DNA of 64,000 bases from Aurantimonas coralicida_A (GTDB taxonomy: Bacteria; Pseudomonadota; Alphaproteobacteria; Rhizobiales; Rhizobiaceae): NCBI RefSeq assembly GCF_036016755.1, contig NZ_JAYXIH010000017.1, forward strand, positions 1 through 64,000, given 5' to 3'. Positions within the stretch are counted from its first letter, which is position 1. Each line of letters starts with the position of its first letter. A model generated the notes under the pieces. The model was not told where the DNA came from and did not search any database. It saw nothing but the letters and a program-made list of their open reading frames with translations. A program made the translations under genes and the position numbers. Below are positions 33,825 to 42,318 of this stretch, one piece after another.

Positions 33825-35564
33825 TCAGGTCACCCGATCGATCCTCTCGATCGTCGTATTCAGCGTGACGTTGAGAGGCACCTTCGTCCTCATTTCCTCC
33901 CACAGTGCGAGCCACCCCTTCGACAGGACCGTCACCATCGGCGTTGCGTCCTTGCACTTGTAGCTCTTCAGGATTGCCTTAGTCAGTGGCAGCGATATCC
34001 AGATCATACCATAATAGGCAGGTATGTGCTTCAGCGGGCCGTACCCCTGCACGGAGTAGGAATATTCCAGCAATCCGGTGAGGATCAGCAGATCGTTTCG
34101 CTCGAGAAAATCATAGAAGCTGGAATAGCGTTTATCGAGAAGTTTCTGCGGTGGATTGAAGGGCAAGGGCAGTTCACTGCCTAAATATTGATGTACCAAA
34201 ACATCGTATTTACCTAGTGCCTCCCCGATTTTCCTCTCCGTTTCCTTGGCCCTTCGGGGATCTGGCTTCTCGCCATTTGCAACCTGCCCTTTCAAAATGA
34301 CGTATTCATCGTAGGAAATTGTGGCTTCCGACAGGTGGATACCAGGCGTGAGGCCTTCGGCTACCATCCCACGAAAACTGCGGTTTTCAGGATCGGAGTG
34401 ATCTTTCATTATGTAAAAGCCATGACGGCAATTGCCTTCCAGGAAGCGCCCCAGTGCCGTGACCATTTTGTCATAGGCGGGTGAAAGGTAGCAGGTCCCC
34501 AGTTCGCAGGCGGTGGCAGCGCCGCTGTCATGGGGTGACGGCTCGTGAAGTGTGACCGTATGGGTCTTGCCTCCGATACGATCACTGGGCTCGAGGATCT
34601 CCACGTTGCTGTGCCCCCGTTCCTTCAGGAGGTGGGCAAACAACAAGCCGCTCGGACCTGCTCCCAGAACGATGATCGAAGCCGAGAGGTCAGAAGGAAG
34701 CCGCCAACCGAGCTCCTGCTGTTTTTCCAGCAACATGCCGCCGTATTGCCAGCATTGCAGGACGGACTCAAAGCAGGTTGAGCCGTGAACGTAAATCGTA
34801 TGGCCCGTTCCTTGTACACCCAGATAGTTCCACGGCATCTTCGCCGTGAGGCCATCATTGTTGAAATGATCGAAGTAGGGGGTCGTTAGACAGACCGGAT
34901 CACCGCTATCATCGTGAACCACCTCGAACTCGGGGTAAGGCCACCACTCCAGTTGCGGAAGCGTGGCCTTCAGATTGTTCAGGAACTGCTCATTGGTCCA
35001 GGGCGTCCCTGCCGCGCCCTGAAGCTGGTAGACGGTCACCAGATTCTCGACCATGCCGTTCGCGGTTTCAAGCGAGAACTGCTTGGCGGTTTCGTTGCGG
35101 TAGCCGCTGACTGCCCCGCCCATCTCATCGATGGCATCCGGATTGAGGATGATCCCGAATTCCGGCTTTGAGCTGGGCACCTTCACTTTCACCAACGTGG
35201 TGTGAAAGGTGAAGTTCGTCAGCCGAGAGAAAACCGAAACCTCCTCGCCGGTGAAGCTACAGACCATCCTGAGATTGCGGGGATCGCATGCCACGACCAA
35301 CAGATCGCAGTTTTTTTCGACTGCTGGCGCGCCGTCAATCGAAACTCTCAGGCTGACGGGCGAGGCGGAATTCGCTTTTGACAAGACATCCTCCCTGGCT
35401 TTGCAGACCAAGGCCAGCCCGCTGCTTACGTTACGATAGCATGAATGTTCCTCTAGGAGAGAATGGATGGCTAGGGCGTCCCTGCTCCAGGTCCCAGTGC
35501 GCATCGCGTGAGTTCCAACAAGCAGGAACGCTCGGCGTTCGCCGATCCTGAGATCGCATGCCAT
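33825..35564 (-). CDS. Flavin amine oxidase-like protein, halves circularly permuted
   Basis: A 579-residue frame with the parts of a flavin monoamine oxidase in swapped order. The FAD-binding Rossmann motif IIVLGAGPSGLLFAHLLKERG, normally at the N-terminus, begins at residue 297 and continues to a C-terminal end at GGM-like GWLALWEEM...NVTLNTTIERIDR, which is normally mid-protein. What should follow, SLRVSIDG...CDLLVVACDPRNL and the C-terminal FAD motif GSTCFESVLQCWQYGGMLL, is found at residues 71-280. The junction at 281-297 joins the natural C-terminus to the natural N-terminus in frame. The first about 68 residues match nothing I know, and no good ribosome-binding site precedes the start. 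Base composition is less GC-rich than the neighbours, suggesting transfer. Confidence 0.7.
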   Translation of the reverse strand: MACDLRIGERRAFLLVGTHAMRTGTWSRDALAIHSLLEEHSCYRNVSSGLALVCKAREDVLSKANSASPVSLRVSIDGAPAVEKNCDLLVVACDPRNLRMVCSFTGEEVSVFSRLTNFTFHTTLVKVKVPSSKPEFGIILNPDAIDEMGGAVSGYRNETAKQFSLETANGMVENLVTVYQLQGAAGTPWTNEQFLNNLKATLPQLEWWPYPEFEVVHDDSGDPVCLTTPYFDHFNNDGLTAKMPWNYLGVQGTGHTIYVHGSTCFESVLQCWQYGGMLLEKQQELGWRLPSDLSASIIVLGAGPSGLLFAHLLKERGHSNVEILEPSDRIGGKTHTVTLHEPSPHDSGAATACELGTCYLSPAYDKMVTALGRFLEGNCRHGFYIMKDHSDPENRSFRGMVAEGLTPGIHLSEATISYDEYVILKGQVANGEKPDPRRAKETERKIGEALGKYDVLVHQYLGSELPLPFNPPQKLLDKRYSSFYDFLERNDLLILTGLLEYSYSVQGYGPLKHIPAYYGMIWISLPLTKAILKSYKCKDATPMVTVLSKGWLALWEEMRTKVPLNVTLNTTIERIDRVT

Positions 35565-35699
35565 GCAGACACGTCAATTGCGCAGAGCCCGGTACGAAGG
35601 ATCGCTCCAATATAGCTGCATCGCCAGACCGCGGCAGATCATCGCACGAAGAGGCAACGGCCTACGAACGAGCGTTTTTTGCGAATAACCCCCACCCCC

Positions 35700-37511
35700 T
35701 CACCCGTAATGGTTCTGCACCACCGCCTTGGCGATTTCCTCGCGGCTGATGATGCCGGCGATGTCTTCCGGCCGCGGCAGACCGCGCACGTCGTTGACGA
35801 CGATCGCGTAGGAGCGGTTCCTGCGGTTCATGCGGGTGACGACGGTGTTGAGGTTGTTCTGCGTCGAGGCGATGATGAATTCGGTCGAGCCAATGTCGGC
35901 GAGCGTCTGGCTGGCAAAACGGTCGGCGCGATAGGGGATCGTGCCGAACCGCACGAAGCCGGTGATGCGGTTGCCGTCGGTCAGGATCACCCGTGTCGTC
36001 TCGACGTCGATGTGCTTGAGCGCGTCGCTCACCGTCATCGACCCCGGCAGCATCTCGAAGCTCGTTTCCATCACCTCGCTGACCGGCTGGACCAGGAACA
36101 TGTTGGTGGTCCGGTCGGTCGGGATCGGCCGGCCCCGTCGTCTCAGCTTGATCGTGTAGATGTCGGACTGGATCAGCGCGCGGCGCACGCCGATGGCGAT
36201 GGCGACGGCCAGCACCAGCGGCAGGATGATCTCGTAGTCGCGGGTCATCTCGAAGATCATGACGATCGCGGTCATCGCCGCGCTGGTGGCGCCGCCGACC
36301 ATGGCGCCCATGCCGATGACCGCGAAGGTCTCGACGCTGAGGCCGGAGTCCGGCGCCACCATCATGCCGAGCGCGCCTACCGCTCCGCCGAGGGTCGCCC
36401 CCATGAACAGGCTCGGCGAGAAGATGCCGCCCGAGGCGCCCGAACCGAGGCTGAGGCACGTGGCGACGAGCTTGCCGGCGAACAGCAGGAGCAAGAGCAG
36501 CGCGCTGGTGTGGCCGCCGTCGATGATGTCCTGGATGGTGGCGTAGCCGACGCTGTAGATGTGGTATTGCCCGCTGCTCAGCAGGAACACGTAGCCCATC
36601 AGCCCGACGCTGGTCATGCCGATGATGTTCTGGATGTAGGGATTGAGGTTGGACTGCTCGAACAGATCCTCGGAGGCGGCCAGCAGCTTGACGAAGAGCC
36701 ACGCCGCGACGCCCACCACCACGCCGAGTAGCGCCGCCAGAACCAGTTCGGCGCCGTTCACCGCCTCGGTCTGCCCGAAGGCGCCGAGCGGCAGCAGGAA
36801 CGCCGATTCGATGCCCATGGCCAGACGGAAGACATAGGTCGAGGTCGCCGTCGCCACGACCACCGGCAGGAAGGTTCGGGCCGAGATCTCCGGCAGCAGC
36901 ACCTCGGAGGCGAACAAGACGCCGCCGAGCGGCGTGTTGAAGGTCGCCGCGATGCCGGCGCCGGCGCCGGCCGACAACAGCGTGATCTTCTGATGCCGGA
37001 CGAGTCCGAGCGCCCGGGCGAATGTCGAGCCGAAGGACGAGCCGATCTGGATGATCGGCCCCTCGCGACCGACCGAGGCACCCGTGCCGATCGAGATCGC
37101 CGAGGCCAGCGACTTCACCACGGCGACGACGCCGCGCACGTTGCCGCCATTGTGGTAGATCGCATACATCACCTCGGGCACGCCGTGCCCCTTGGCCTCG
37201 GGCGCGAAGCTGCGCACCAGCCAGACGACGATCAGCCCGCCGATCACCGGGACCAGGATGATCCCCGCGCCCCACGGGCTGGGAGCGCCATAGGCGTTGG
37301 GATCGAAATCGAGGCTGATTCGGCCGTAGAAGGCGAAATTGTAGATAAAGGCGATCAGATATTTGAAGACGATCGCACCGAGGCCGGCGACGATGCCGAC
37401 GACCAGCGCCAACAGCAGCATGAGCGGCAGCGCGACCTCGCGCTCCGGCGGCGCCTCCGCCTCCGGTGCGATTGGCGCAACGGAAGGGACGGAGGGACTC
37501 TCGACGGACAT
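35700..37511 (-). CDS. ClC-family chloride channel/antiporter with CBS domains
   Basis: A 603-residue membrane protein: about 430 residues of ClC transport domain and a C-terminal pair of CBS domains. The selectivity-filter motifs are present as GHGVPEVM (the GSGIP region, changed), GREGPIIQIGSSFG and GASGGIFSPSLFMGA (GxFxP). The gating glutamate of GREGP is kept. The CBS pair, often nucleotide-binding, starts near MFLVQPVSEVM. It should exchange or conduct chloride across the inner membrane, possibly in acid or osmotic stress. The 3' end of this gene is duplicated as a remnant at 31846-31914. Confidence 0.93.
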   Translation of the reverse strand: MSVESPSVPSVAPIAPEAEAPPEREVALPLMLLLALVVGIVAGLGAIVFKYLIAFIYNFAFYGRISLDFDPNAYGAPSPWGAGIILVPVIGGLIVVWLVRSFAPEAKGHGVPEVMYAIYHNGGNVRGVVAVVKSLASAISIGTGASVGREGPIIQIGSSFGSTFARALGLVRHQKITLLSAGAGAGIAATFNTPLGGVLFASEVLLPEISARTFLPVVVATATSTYVFRLAMGIESAFLLPLGAFGQTEAVNGAELVLAALLGVVVGVAAWLFVKLLAASEDLFEQSNLNPYIQNIIGMTSVGLMGYVFLLSSGQYHIYSVGYATIQDIIDGGHTSALLLLLLFAGKLVATCLSLGSGASGGIFSPSLFMGATLGGAVGALGMMVAPDSGLSVETFAVIGMGAMVGGATSAAMTAIVMIFEMTRDYEIILPLVLAVAIAIGVRRALIQSDIYTIKLRRRGRPIPTDRTTNMFLVQPVSEVMETSFEMLPGSMTVSDALKHIDVETTRVILTDGNRITGFVRFGTIPYRADRFASQTLADIGSTEFIIASTQNNLNTVVTRMNRRNRSYAIVVNDVRGLPRPEDIAGIISREEIAKAVVQNHYG

Positions 37512-37752
37512 GGGCTTCGACTGACGGTGACTGGGTTGGTAAGGCGGGCGGAACGTATCTACTCTATTTCATTCTCACCCCGCGATGGGAAGGGCAGCGG
37601 CGCGAGGAATGCCGGTCAATGCGAATGGACCGTTAAGTGTGGTCACACCCGGCTTTCCTTTCGGCGATCCCCGGTCGATAATGGCGCTCATATCGAACGT
37701 GAGAGCCGGCGAGGCGGTCGCCAGTGCGAGACGTTCCGGTTTGACGGGGCCC

Positions 37753-38817
37753 ATGCAGCGAACCTATCCGAGCCTTCCCGCCCCATTCGTCGCCGGCACG
37801 GTGCTCAAGCGCGATATTTTCGGCGAGATCGCCTTCGGCCATCTGGAGGGCGCGCCCGACACGGCGGTCACGCGTCGCCGCGTCAGCCGTTCGGCGCGCT
37901 GGGCGCGGCCGCTCGCCTGGCATCTGGCCGGTCGTGAAATCCGGGCTCTGGAGGCCCTCGACACGGTGGCGGGGACGCCGAAACTGCTCGGCGTCGACGA
38001 GAGCGCACTCTACCGCTCGTGGATCGAGGGCACGCCTCTGCATGTCGCCAAGCCGGTCGGCAATGTTGCGTATTTCCGCGACGCCAAGCGACTTTTGCGG
38101 CAGGTCCACCGCGCCGGCATCACCCACAACGACCTCGCCAAGCCGCAGAACTGGCTGATCACCCCCGACGGCACGGCCGCGCTGATCGACATGCAGCTCG
38201 CCACCATCTTCGCCCGCCGCTCCAAGCTGTTCCGCCTCATGGCGCGCGAGGACATCCGCCATCTCCTCAAGCAGAAACGCAGCTTCTGCCCGCAAGCGCT
38301 GACCCCGGCGGAAAAAAAGCTGCTGGCGACCAAGAGTCTGCCGGCGAGGCTGTGGATGCAGACCTTCAAGCCGATCTACAACGCCATCACCCGCGGGCTG
38401 TTCAACTGGTCCGACGGCGAAGGCACCCATGACCGCATGGATACCGAGGGCAAGGCGATCGGCGCGCGGCTGGCGTCCGACCCGGCGATCCTCGCCCATG
38501 CCCTGTCGCCCTTTCCCTATCCCAAGCGCCAGGGGGTCGGCATTTACGCCTTTGTCGAGACCGCTCCCGGCAACGACGCGCCCGCACTGGAAAAGCGGCT
38601 GCTCGCCGCCGCCGCGCCGCGCCCGGATGTCGTCCAGGCGGTCGAGCACCTTCCTCGCGACGCGAGCGGGCGGGTGCGCGAGGACTTGCTGCGGCTGGTC
38701 GCCATCAACCAGGTCGACCGCATCGAGGCGCTGGCCGGCGACGCCGACGCCCTCGCCGCGACCCGCGCCATCGCCGCCAATCGCCGCAATTTCACCGACC
38801 GCCGCCTAAAGGGATAA
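37753..38817 (+). CDS. Protein-kinase-like protein with acyl-CoA-ligase-like tail
   Basis: A 354-residue protein. The N-terminal two thirds resemble small bacterial Ser/Thr or lipopolysaccharide kinases: the catalytic loop reads ITHNDLAKPQNWLI (HxDxxxxN) and the metal site ALIDMQLA stands in for DFG. The last about 75 residues (YAFVETAPGNDAPALEKRL ... VQAVEHLPRDASGRVREDLLRLVA) look like the small C-terminal domain of AMP-forming acyl-CoA synthetases, with Arg in place of the catalytic Lys of the SGK motif. The ATG at 37753 is the best guess; an in-frame ATG at 37681 exists. It precedes convergent UDP-sugar genes, so a role in envelope polysaccharide modification is possible. Confidence 0.7.
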   Translation: MQRTYPSLPAPFVAGTVLKRDIFGEIAFGHLEGAPDTAVTRRRVSRSARWARPLAWHLAGREIRALEALDTVAGTPKLLGVDESALYRSWIEGTPLHVAKPVGNVAYFRDAKRLLRQVHRAGITHNDLAKPQNWLITPDGTAALIDMQLATIFARRSKLFRLMAREDIRHLLKQKRSFCPQALTPAEKKLLATKSLPARLWMQTFKPIYNAITRGLFNWSDGEGTHDRMDTEGKAIGARLASDPAILAHALSPFPYPKRQGVGIYAFVETAPGNDAPALEKRLLAAAAPRPDVVQAVEHLPRDASGRVREDLLRLVAINQVDRIEALAGDADALAATRAIAANRRNFTDRRLKG

Positions 38818-38885
38818 CGAGGACGATCGCGCCTGGGAACCGCGACGCCTTGCGACCGAGGCGTGTCCTCGGAGGTCCTATCCTC

Positions 38886-39920
38886 TCAGCTCCCCGCGCC
38901 ACCATCGTAGTAGCGCCGATACCAGTCCACGAACGCTTGCACTCCTTCGCGCACCGGCGTCGCCGGCCGGTAGCCGACCGCCCGCTCCAGTTCGCTGACG
39001 TCGGCGAAAGTGTCGGGCACGTCGCCCGGCTGCAGCGGCAGCAGTTGGCGCTCCGCCTTGCGGCCGAGCGCCTCCTCCAGCGCCTCGACGTAATCGAGAA
39101 GTTTCACCGGCGCGTTGTTGCCGATGTTGAACAGGCGGAACGGCGCGTTGCTCGTCGCCGGATCGGGATGGTCGCTGTTCCAGTCTGGATTGGGCTGGGC
39201 GATGTCGTCGCTCGCCCGGACCACGCCTTCGGCGATATCGTCGACGAAGGTGAAGTCGCGGGTGTGGTTGCCGCCGTTGAACAGCTTGATCGGCTCGCCC
39301 TTAAGGATGTTCCGGGTAAACAGGAACAGCGCCATGTCCGGCCGGCCCCAGGGACCGTAGACCGTGAAAAACCGAAGTCCGGTCGTCGGCAGTCGAAACA
39401 GATGGCTGTAGGAATGCGCCATCAATTCGTTGGCGCGTTTGGTCGCGGCGTAGAATTGCAGGGGATGATCGACGCTCTGATGCTCGGAAAACGGCATTGC
39501 CGTATCGGCGCCGTAGACGCTGGAGGTGCTCGCATAGGTCAGATGCCGGACCTGATTGTACCGGCAAGCCTCAAGGATGTTGGTGAAGGCCACGACGTTG
39601 CTCTCGACATAGGCGAGCGGATTTTCCAGCGAATAGCGCACGCCGGCCTGCGCCGCGAGGTGGATCACCCGGTCCGGCCGGTGCTCCGCGAAGCACGCGT
39701 TCACCGCGTCGCGGTCGGCGAGATTGGCCCGCACGAAGACGTAGTCGCCGTTTGATTTGCCGGCCGCCTCCTTAAGAACACGCAGCCGCGCTTCCTTGAG
39801 CGCCGGATCGTAGTAGTCGTTGACGACATCGAACCCGACGACGCTGTCGCCGCGTTCCAGCAGACGTCGGACCACGTGAAAGCCGATGAACCCGGCGTTG
39901 CCGGTGACCAGGGTTTTCAT
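38886..39920 (-). CDS. NAD-dependent epimerase, UDP-glucuronate 4-epimerase type
   Basis: A 344-residue extended short-chain dehydrogenase. It has the NAD motif VTGNAGFIGFHVVRRLLERG at the start, HLAAQAGVRYSLENP, the catalytic TSSVYG and YAATKRANE (Tyr and Lys), and VYGPWGRPDMALFLFTR, a signature of the UDP-glucuronate/galacturonate epimerases such as LspL. It interconverts UDP-GlcA and UDP-GalA, precursors for capsule or lipid A/LPS. The start overlaps the stop of the upstream UDP-sugar dehydrogenase (ATGA), a two-gene operon that first oxidises then epimerises the sugar. Confidence 0.9.
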   Translation of the reverse strand: MKTLVTGNAGFIGFHVVRRLLERGDSVVGFDVVNDYYDPALKEARLRVLKEAAGKSNGDYVFVRANLADRDAVNACFAEHRPDRVIHLAAQAGVRYSLENPLAYVESNVVAFTNILEACRYNQVRHLTYASTSSVYGADTAMPFSEHQSVDHPLQFYAATKRANELMAHSYSHLFRLPTTGLRFFTVYGPWGRPDMALFLFTRNILKGEPIKLFNGGNHTRDFTFVDDIAEGVVRASDDIAQPNPDWNSDHPDPATSNAPFRLFNIGNNAPVKLLDYVEALEEALGRKAERQLLPLQPGDVPDTFADVSELERAVGYRPATPVREGVQAFVDWYRRYYDGGAGS

Positions 39921-41218
39921 CAAAGGCGCCCGTCCGTCTCGTGTTCCGCGAAGATGCCCTTGACGTCGTAAAGCACCGCGCCCTTCCTACCCAAGCGGCG
40001 AATGGCGGCCGCTCCCATCTCGGCGAACCGGCTGTGTCCGACGGCGAGTACGATCCCGTCATACACCGCCTCGACCGGCGCCGTCGTCAGACAGTCGAAG
40101 CCGAATTCTCGGCGGCAGTCCTCAGGCGAAACCCAAGGGTCCCAGACGTCGATCCGGGCGTTGCACTGTCGCAGATCGTCGACGATGTCGATCACTTTCG
40201 AATTGCGAAGGTCGGGACAATTCTCCTTGAAGGCGATGCCCATGACGAGGATCCGACTCCCCACGACCGGCAACCCGCGGCTCATCATCGATCGCGCGAC
40301 CTGGTCCGCCACATAATGCCCCATCCGGTCGTTGATCCGGCGGCCGGCCAGGATGACCTCGGGGTGATAACCGACCTCCTGCGCCCGGTGTGTCAGATAA
40401 TAGGGGTCGACGCCGATGCAGTGACCGCCGACAAGTCCCGGCTTGAACGGCAGGAAGTTCCATTTCGTCCGGGCGGCGGCCAGCACGTCCAGCGTGTCGA
40501 TGCCGAGCCGGTCGAAGATGATCGACAACTCGTTCATCAGTGCGATGTTGAGATCGCGCTGGGTGTTCTCGATGATTTTGGCCGCCTCGGCGACCTCGAT
40601 CGAACTCGCCTTGTACGTGCCGGCGGTGATGATCGAACCGTAAAGCCGGTCAACAGCCTCGGCTGCGTCCGGCGTCGAGCCGCTGGTCACCTTGGTGATC
40701 GTCGTCAGCCGATGCTGCTTGTCGCCCGGATTTGCCCGTTCGGGACTGTAGCCGAGGAAGAAGCCCTCGTTCAGCGTGAGACCTGACAATCGCTCCAGGA
40801 TCGGCACGCAGACATCGCGGGTGCAACCCGGATAGACCGTCGATTCATAGATGACGACGGCTCCTTCCGAGATCGCCTTGCCCACCGTCTCGCTCGCCCG
40901 CACCAGCGGCCCCAGATCCGGCCGGTTGGCGCGATCGATGGGGGTTGGAACCGTCACGATGAAGACGCCGCAGGCTTTGAGCGCGTCCGGGTTCGTGGTG
41001 AAGGTCACCAACCCCGCCGCAGCCAGGCCAGCGGCATCGACTTCCAGCGTGGCATCCCGCCCGCCCTGAAGCTCCACGATCCGCTCGTGGCGAATGTCGA
41101 ATCCGACGACCCGGCGCTTTCGGCCGAACTCCACCGCCAATGGCAGGCCGACATAGCCAAGCCCGATGACGGCGATCGTCTGGTCGTCCAGGTCAAGTTT
41201 GCGCACGTTACAACTCAT
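39920..41218 (-). CDS. UDP-sugar 6-dehydrogenase (UDP-GalNAc/TviB-WbpA type)
   Basis: A 432-residue NAD-dependent dehydrogenase that oxidises a UDP-hexose(NAc) at C6 to the uronic acid. Visible: N-terminal Rossmann IAVIGLGYVGLPLAVEFG, TVPTPID, YESTVYPGCTRDV, and the catalytic cysteine in GLVGGHCIGVDPYYLTHRA. The sequence is closer to the TviB/WbpA/WbpO group (Vi antigen and O-antigen UDP-GalNAcA or UDP-GlcNAcA) than to UDP-glucose dehydrogenase. I chose the ATG at 41218; the frame could start at 41263. It is coupled to the downstream epimerase. Confidence 0.9.
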   Translation of the reverse strand: MSCNVRKLDLDDQTIAVIGLGYVGLPLAVEFGRKRRVVGFDIRHERIVELQGGRDATLEVDAAGLAAAGLVTFTTNPDALKACGVFIVTVPTPIDRANRPDLGPLVRASETVGKAISEGAVVIYESTVYPGCTRDVCVPILERLSGLTLNEGFFLGYSPERANPGDKQHRLTTITKVTSGSTPDAAEAVDRLYGSIITAGTYKASSIEVAEAAKIIENTQRDLNIALMNELSIIFDRLGIDTLDVLAAARTKWNFLPFKPGLVGGHCIGVDPYYLTHRAQEVGYHPEVILAGRRINDRMGHYVADQVARSMMSRGLPVVGSRILVMGIAFKENCPDLRNSKVIDIVDDLRQCNARIDVWDPWVSPEDCRREFGFDCLTTAPVEAVYDGIVLAVGHSRFAEMGAAAIRRLGRKGAVLYDVKGIFAEHETDGRL

Positions 41219-41340
41219 TCCAGTGCTCACCGCCGACAGGGATCTGACGGGCAGGCGGATCATGAAGAACCGGGATGGTCTTCATAGACGGCTTCTTGCG
41301 GTCTCTGTCGAGCTGTGCGGCGATGCCCCCAGACAGCGTT

Positions 41341-41606
41341 ATACCAACCTGCGGTCATAGGAACCCATTCGACCGGGACGATCGCCGATGCGTGGCGAGG
41401 AGCGGGACGACGGGCGATGCGGCGCATCGGGCGAGGCCCGCGACGAAGCCAGGCGCGGCGAGCGCCCGGCCATAGGTGGGCTGGACGGGCTCGCCGGACG
41501 GCGTCGCACCGCTTGCCCGATGCGCCGCATCGAACTGCGCGTCGCTCCTGGCCGGACAAGCCCGTTCAGCGCCATCGAATAGGTCCCTATCACCGCAGGT
41601 TGGTAT
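41341..41606. repeat. MITE-like palindromic element
   Basis: ATACCAACCTGCGGT (41341-41355) and its exact reverse complement ACCGCAGGTTGGTAT (41592-41606) end a 266-bp element; the arms extend imperfectly to about 32 bp (CATAGGAACCCATTCGA and TCGAATAGGTCCCTAT). A second inner inverted pair is visible, GATGCGGCGCATCGGGC and GCCCGATGCGCCGCATCG. No transposase is encoded and no clear target duplication was identified. A partial arm occurs again at 25718-25740. It fills most of the gap upstream of the UDP-sugar operon and the pilus locus. Confidence 0.8.
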
Positions 41607-41814
41607 TAGACGTTCCGCGGCTTTCCGCCAATTCCCCTGCCCCGAGGGCCGTGCCGCAGCATCCAGCGTGCCGCCACCTGTCATCAACGGCGAATTAAGA
41701 GAATCCGTGGAAAGGTGTCCATCCGGGGAGCCGAGGTCGACTGTGGACACGGCTCACACGGACGGTGATCGGCGAGAAGGAGCAGCCTTCCGTCTTGATC
41801 ACTGGAGGGGAAGC

Positions 41815-42309
41815 ATGTCGATGACGAAACATCTGGTGATCATGGCCGTCAGCCTCGCCGCTGCCCTCTCCAGCTGTCGGTCCTCCAATCTGGACGACGC
41901 CTTCGGCGCTTCGTCCTTTGGCTATGCCGCCGCCATTGAAGACATTCGTCTGCTGCCCGAGGCCAGAACGCAATTCAAGGCCCGCAATTACGGTAAGTCC
42001 TACGCGCTGTTCAAGAAATCGGCGGAAGTCTATCCGAACAACCCGGCTGCCTGGCTCGGCCTTGCCGCCTCGGCCGATCAGCTCGGCCAGTTCGACACCG
42101 CCGATACGGCCTATGGCGCGCTCGCCAAGCTCATTCCCGGTACGGTCGAGTACTACAACAACATCGGCTACTCCGCGCTGCTGCGCGGCGAATTGCGCTC
42201 CGCCGCCCAGCACTTTGCCAAGGCGCAGGCGCTCGCCCCCCGCAGCGTTACCGTCGCCAACAATTTGCGCCTTCTCCGCAACAGCGTCTCTCGAGCCAAA
42301 AGGAGCTGA
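41815..42309 (+). CDS. TadD-like TPR lipoprotein
   Basis: A 164-residue protein with a lipoprotein signal (MAVSLAAALSSC, lipobox at ALSSC) and three or so TPR units in the mature part (FKARNYGKSYALFKKSAEVYPNNPAAWLGLAASADQLGQFDTADTAYGAL). Size and layout fit TadD, the outer-membrane pilotin-like lipoprotein of Tad pilus systems, and it opens the pilus gene region. GGAGGGG lies just before the ATG at 41815. The next gene follows after 9 nt. Confidence 0.75.
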   Translation: MSMTKHLVIMAVSLAAALSSCRSSNLDDAFGASSFGYAAAIEDIRLLPEARTQFKARNYGKSYALFKKSAEVYPNNPAAWLGLAASADQLGQFDTADTAYGALAKLIPGTVEYYNNIGYSALLRGELRSAAQHFAKAQALAPRSVTVANNLRLLRNSVSRAKRS

Positions 42310-42318
42310 GCGCCTGTG

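Noticed and set aside
35662..37275. 537-codon open frame on the minus strand
   Set aside because: Another frame of the ClC channel gene; the ClC frame has all transport and CBS motifs.
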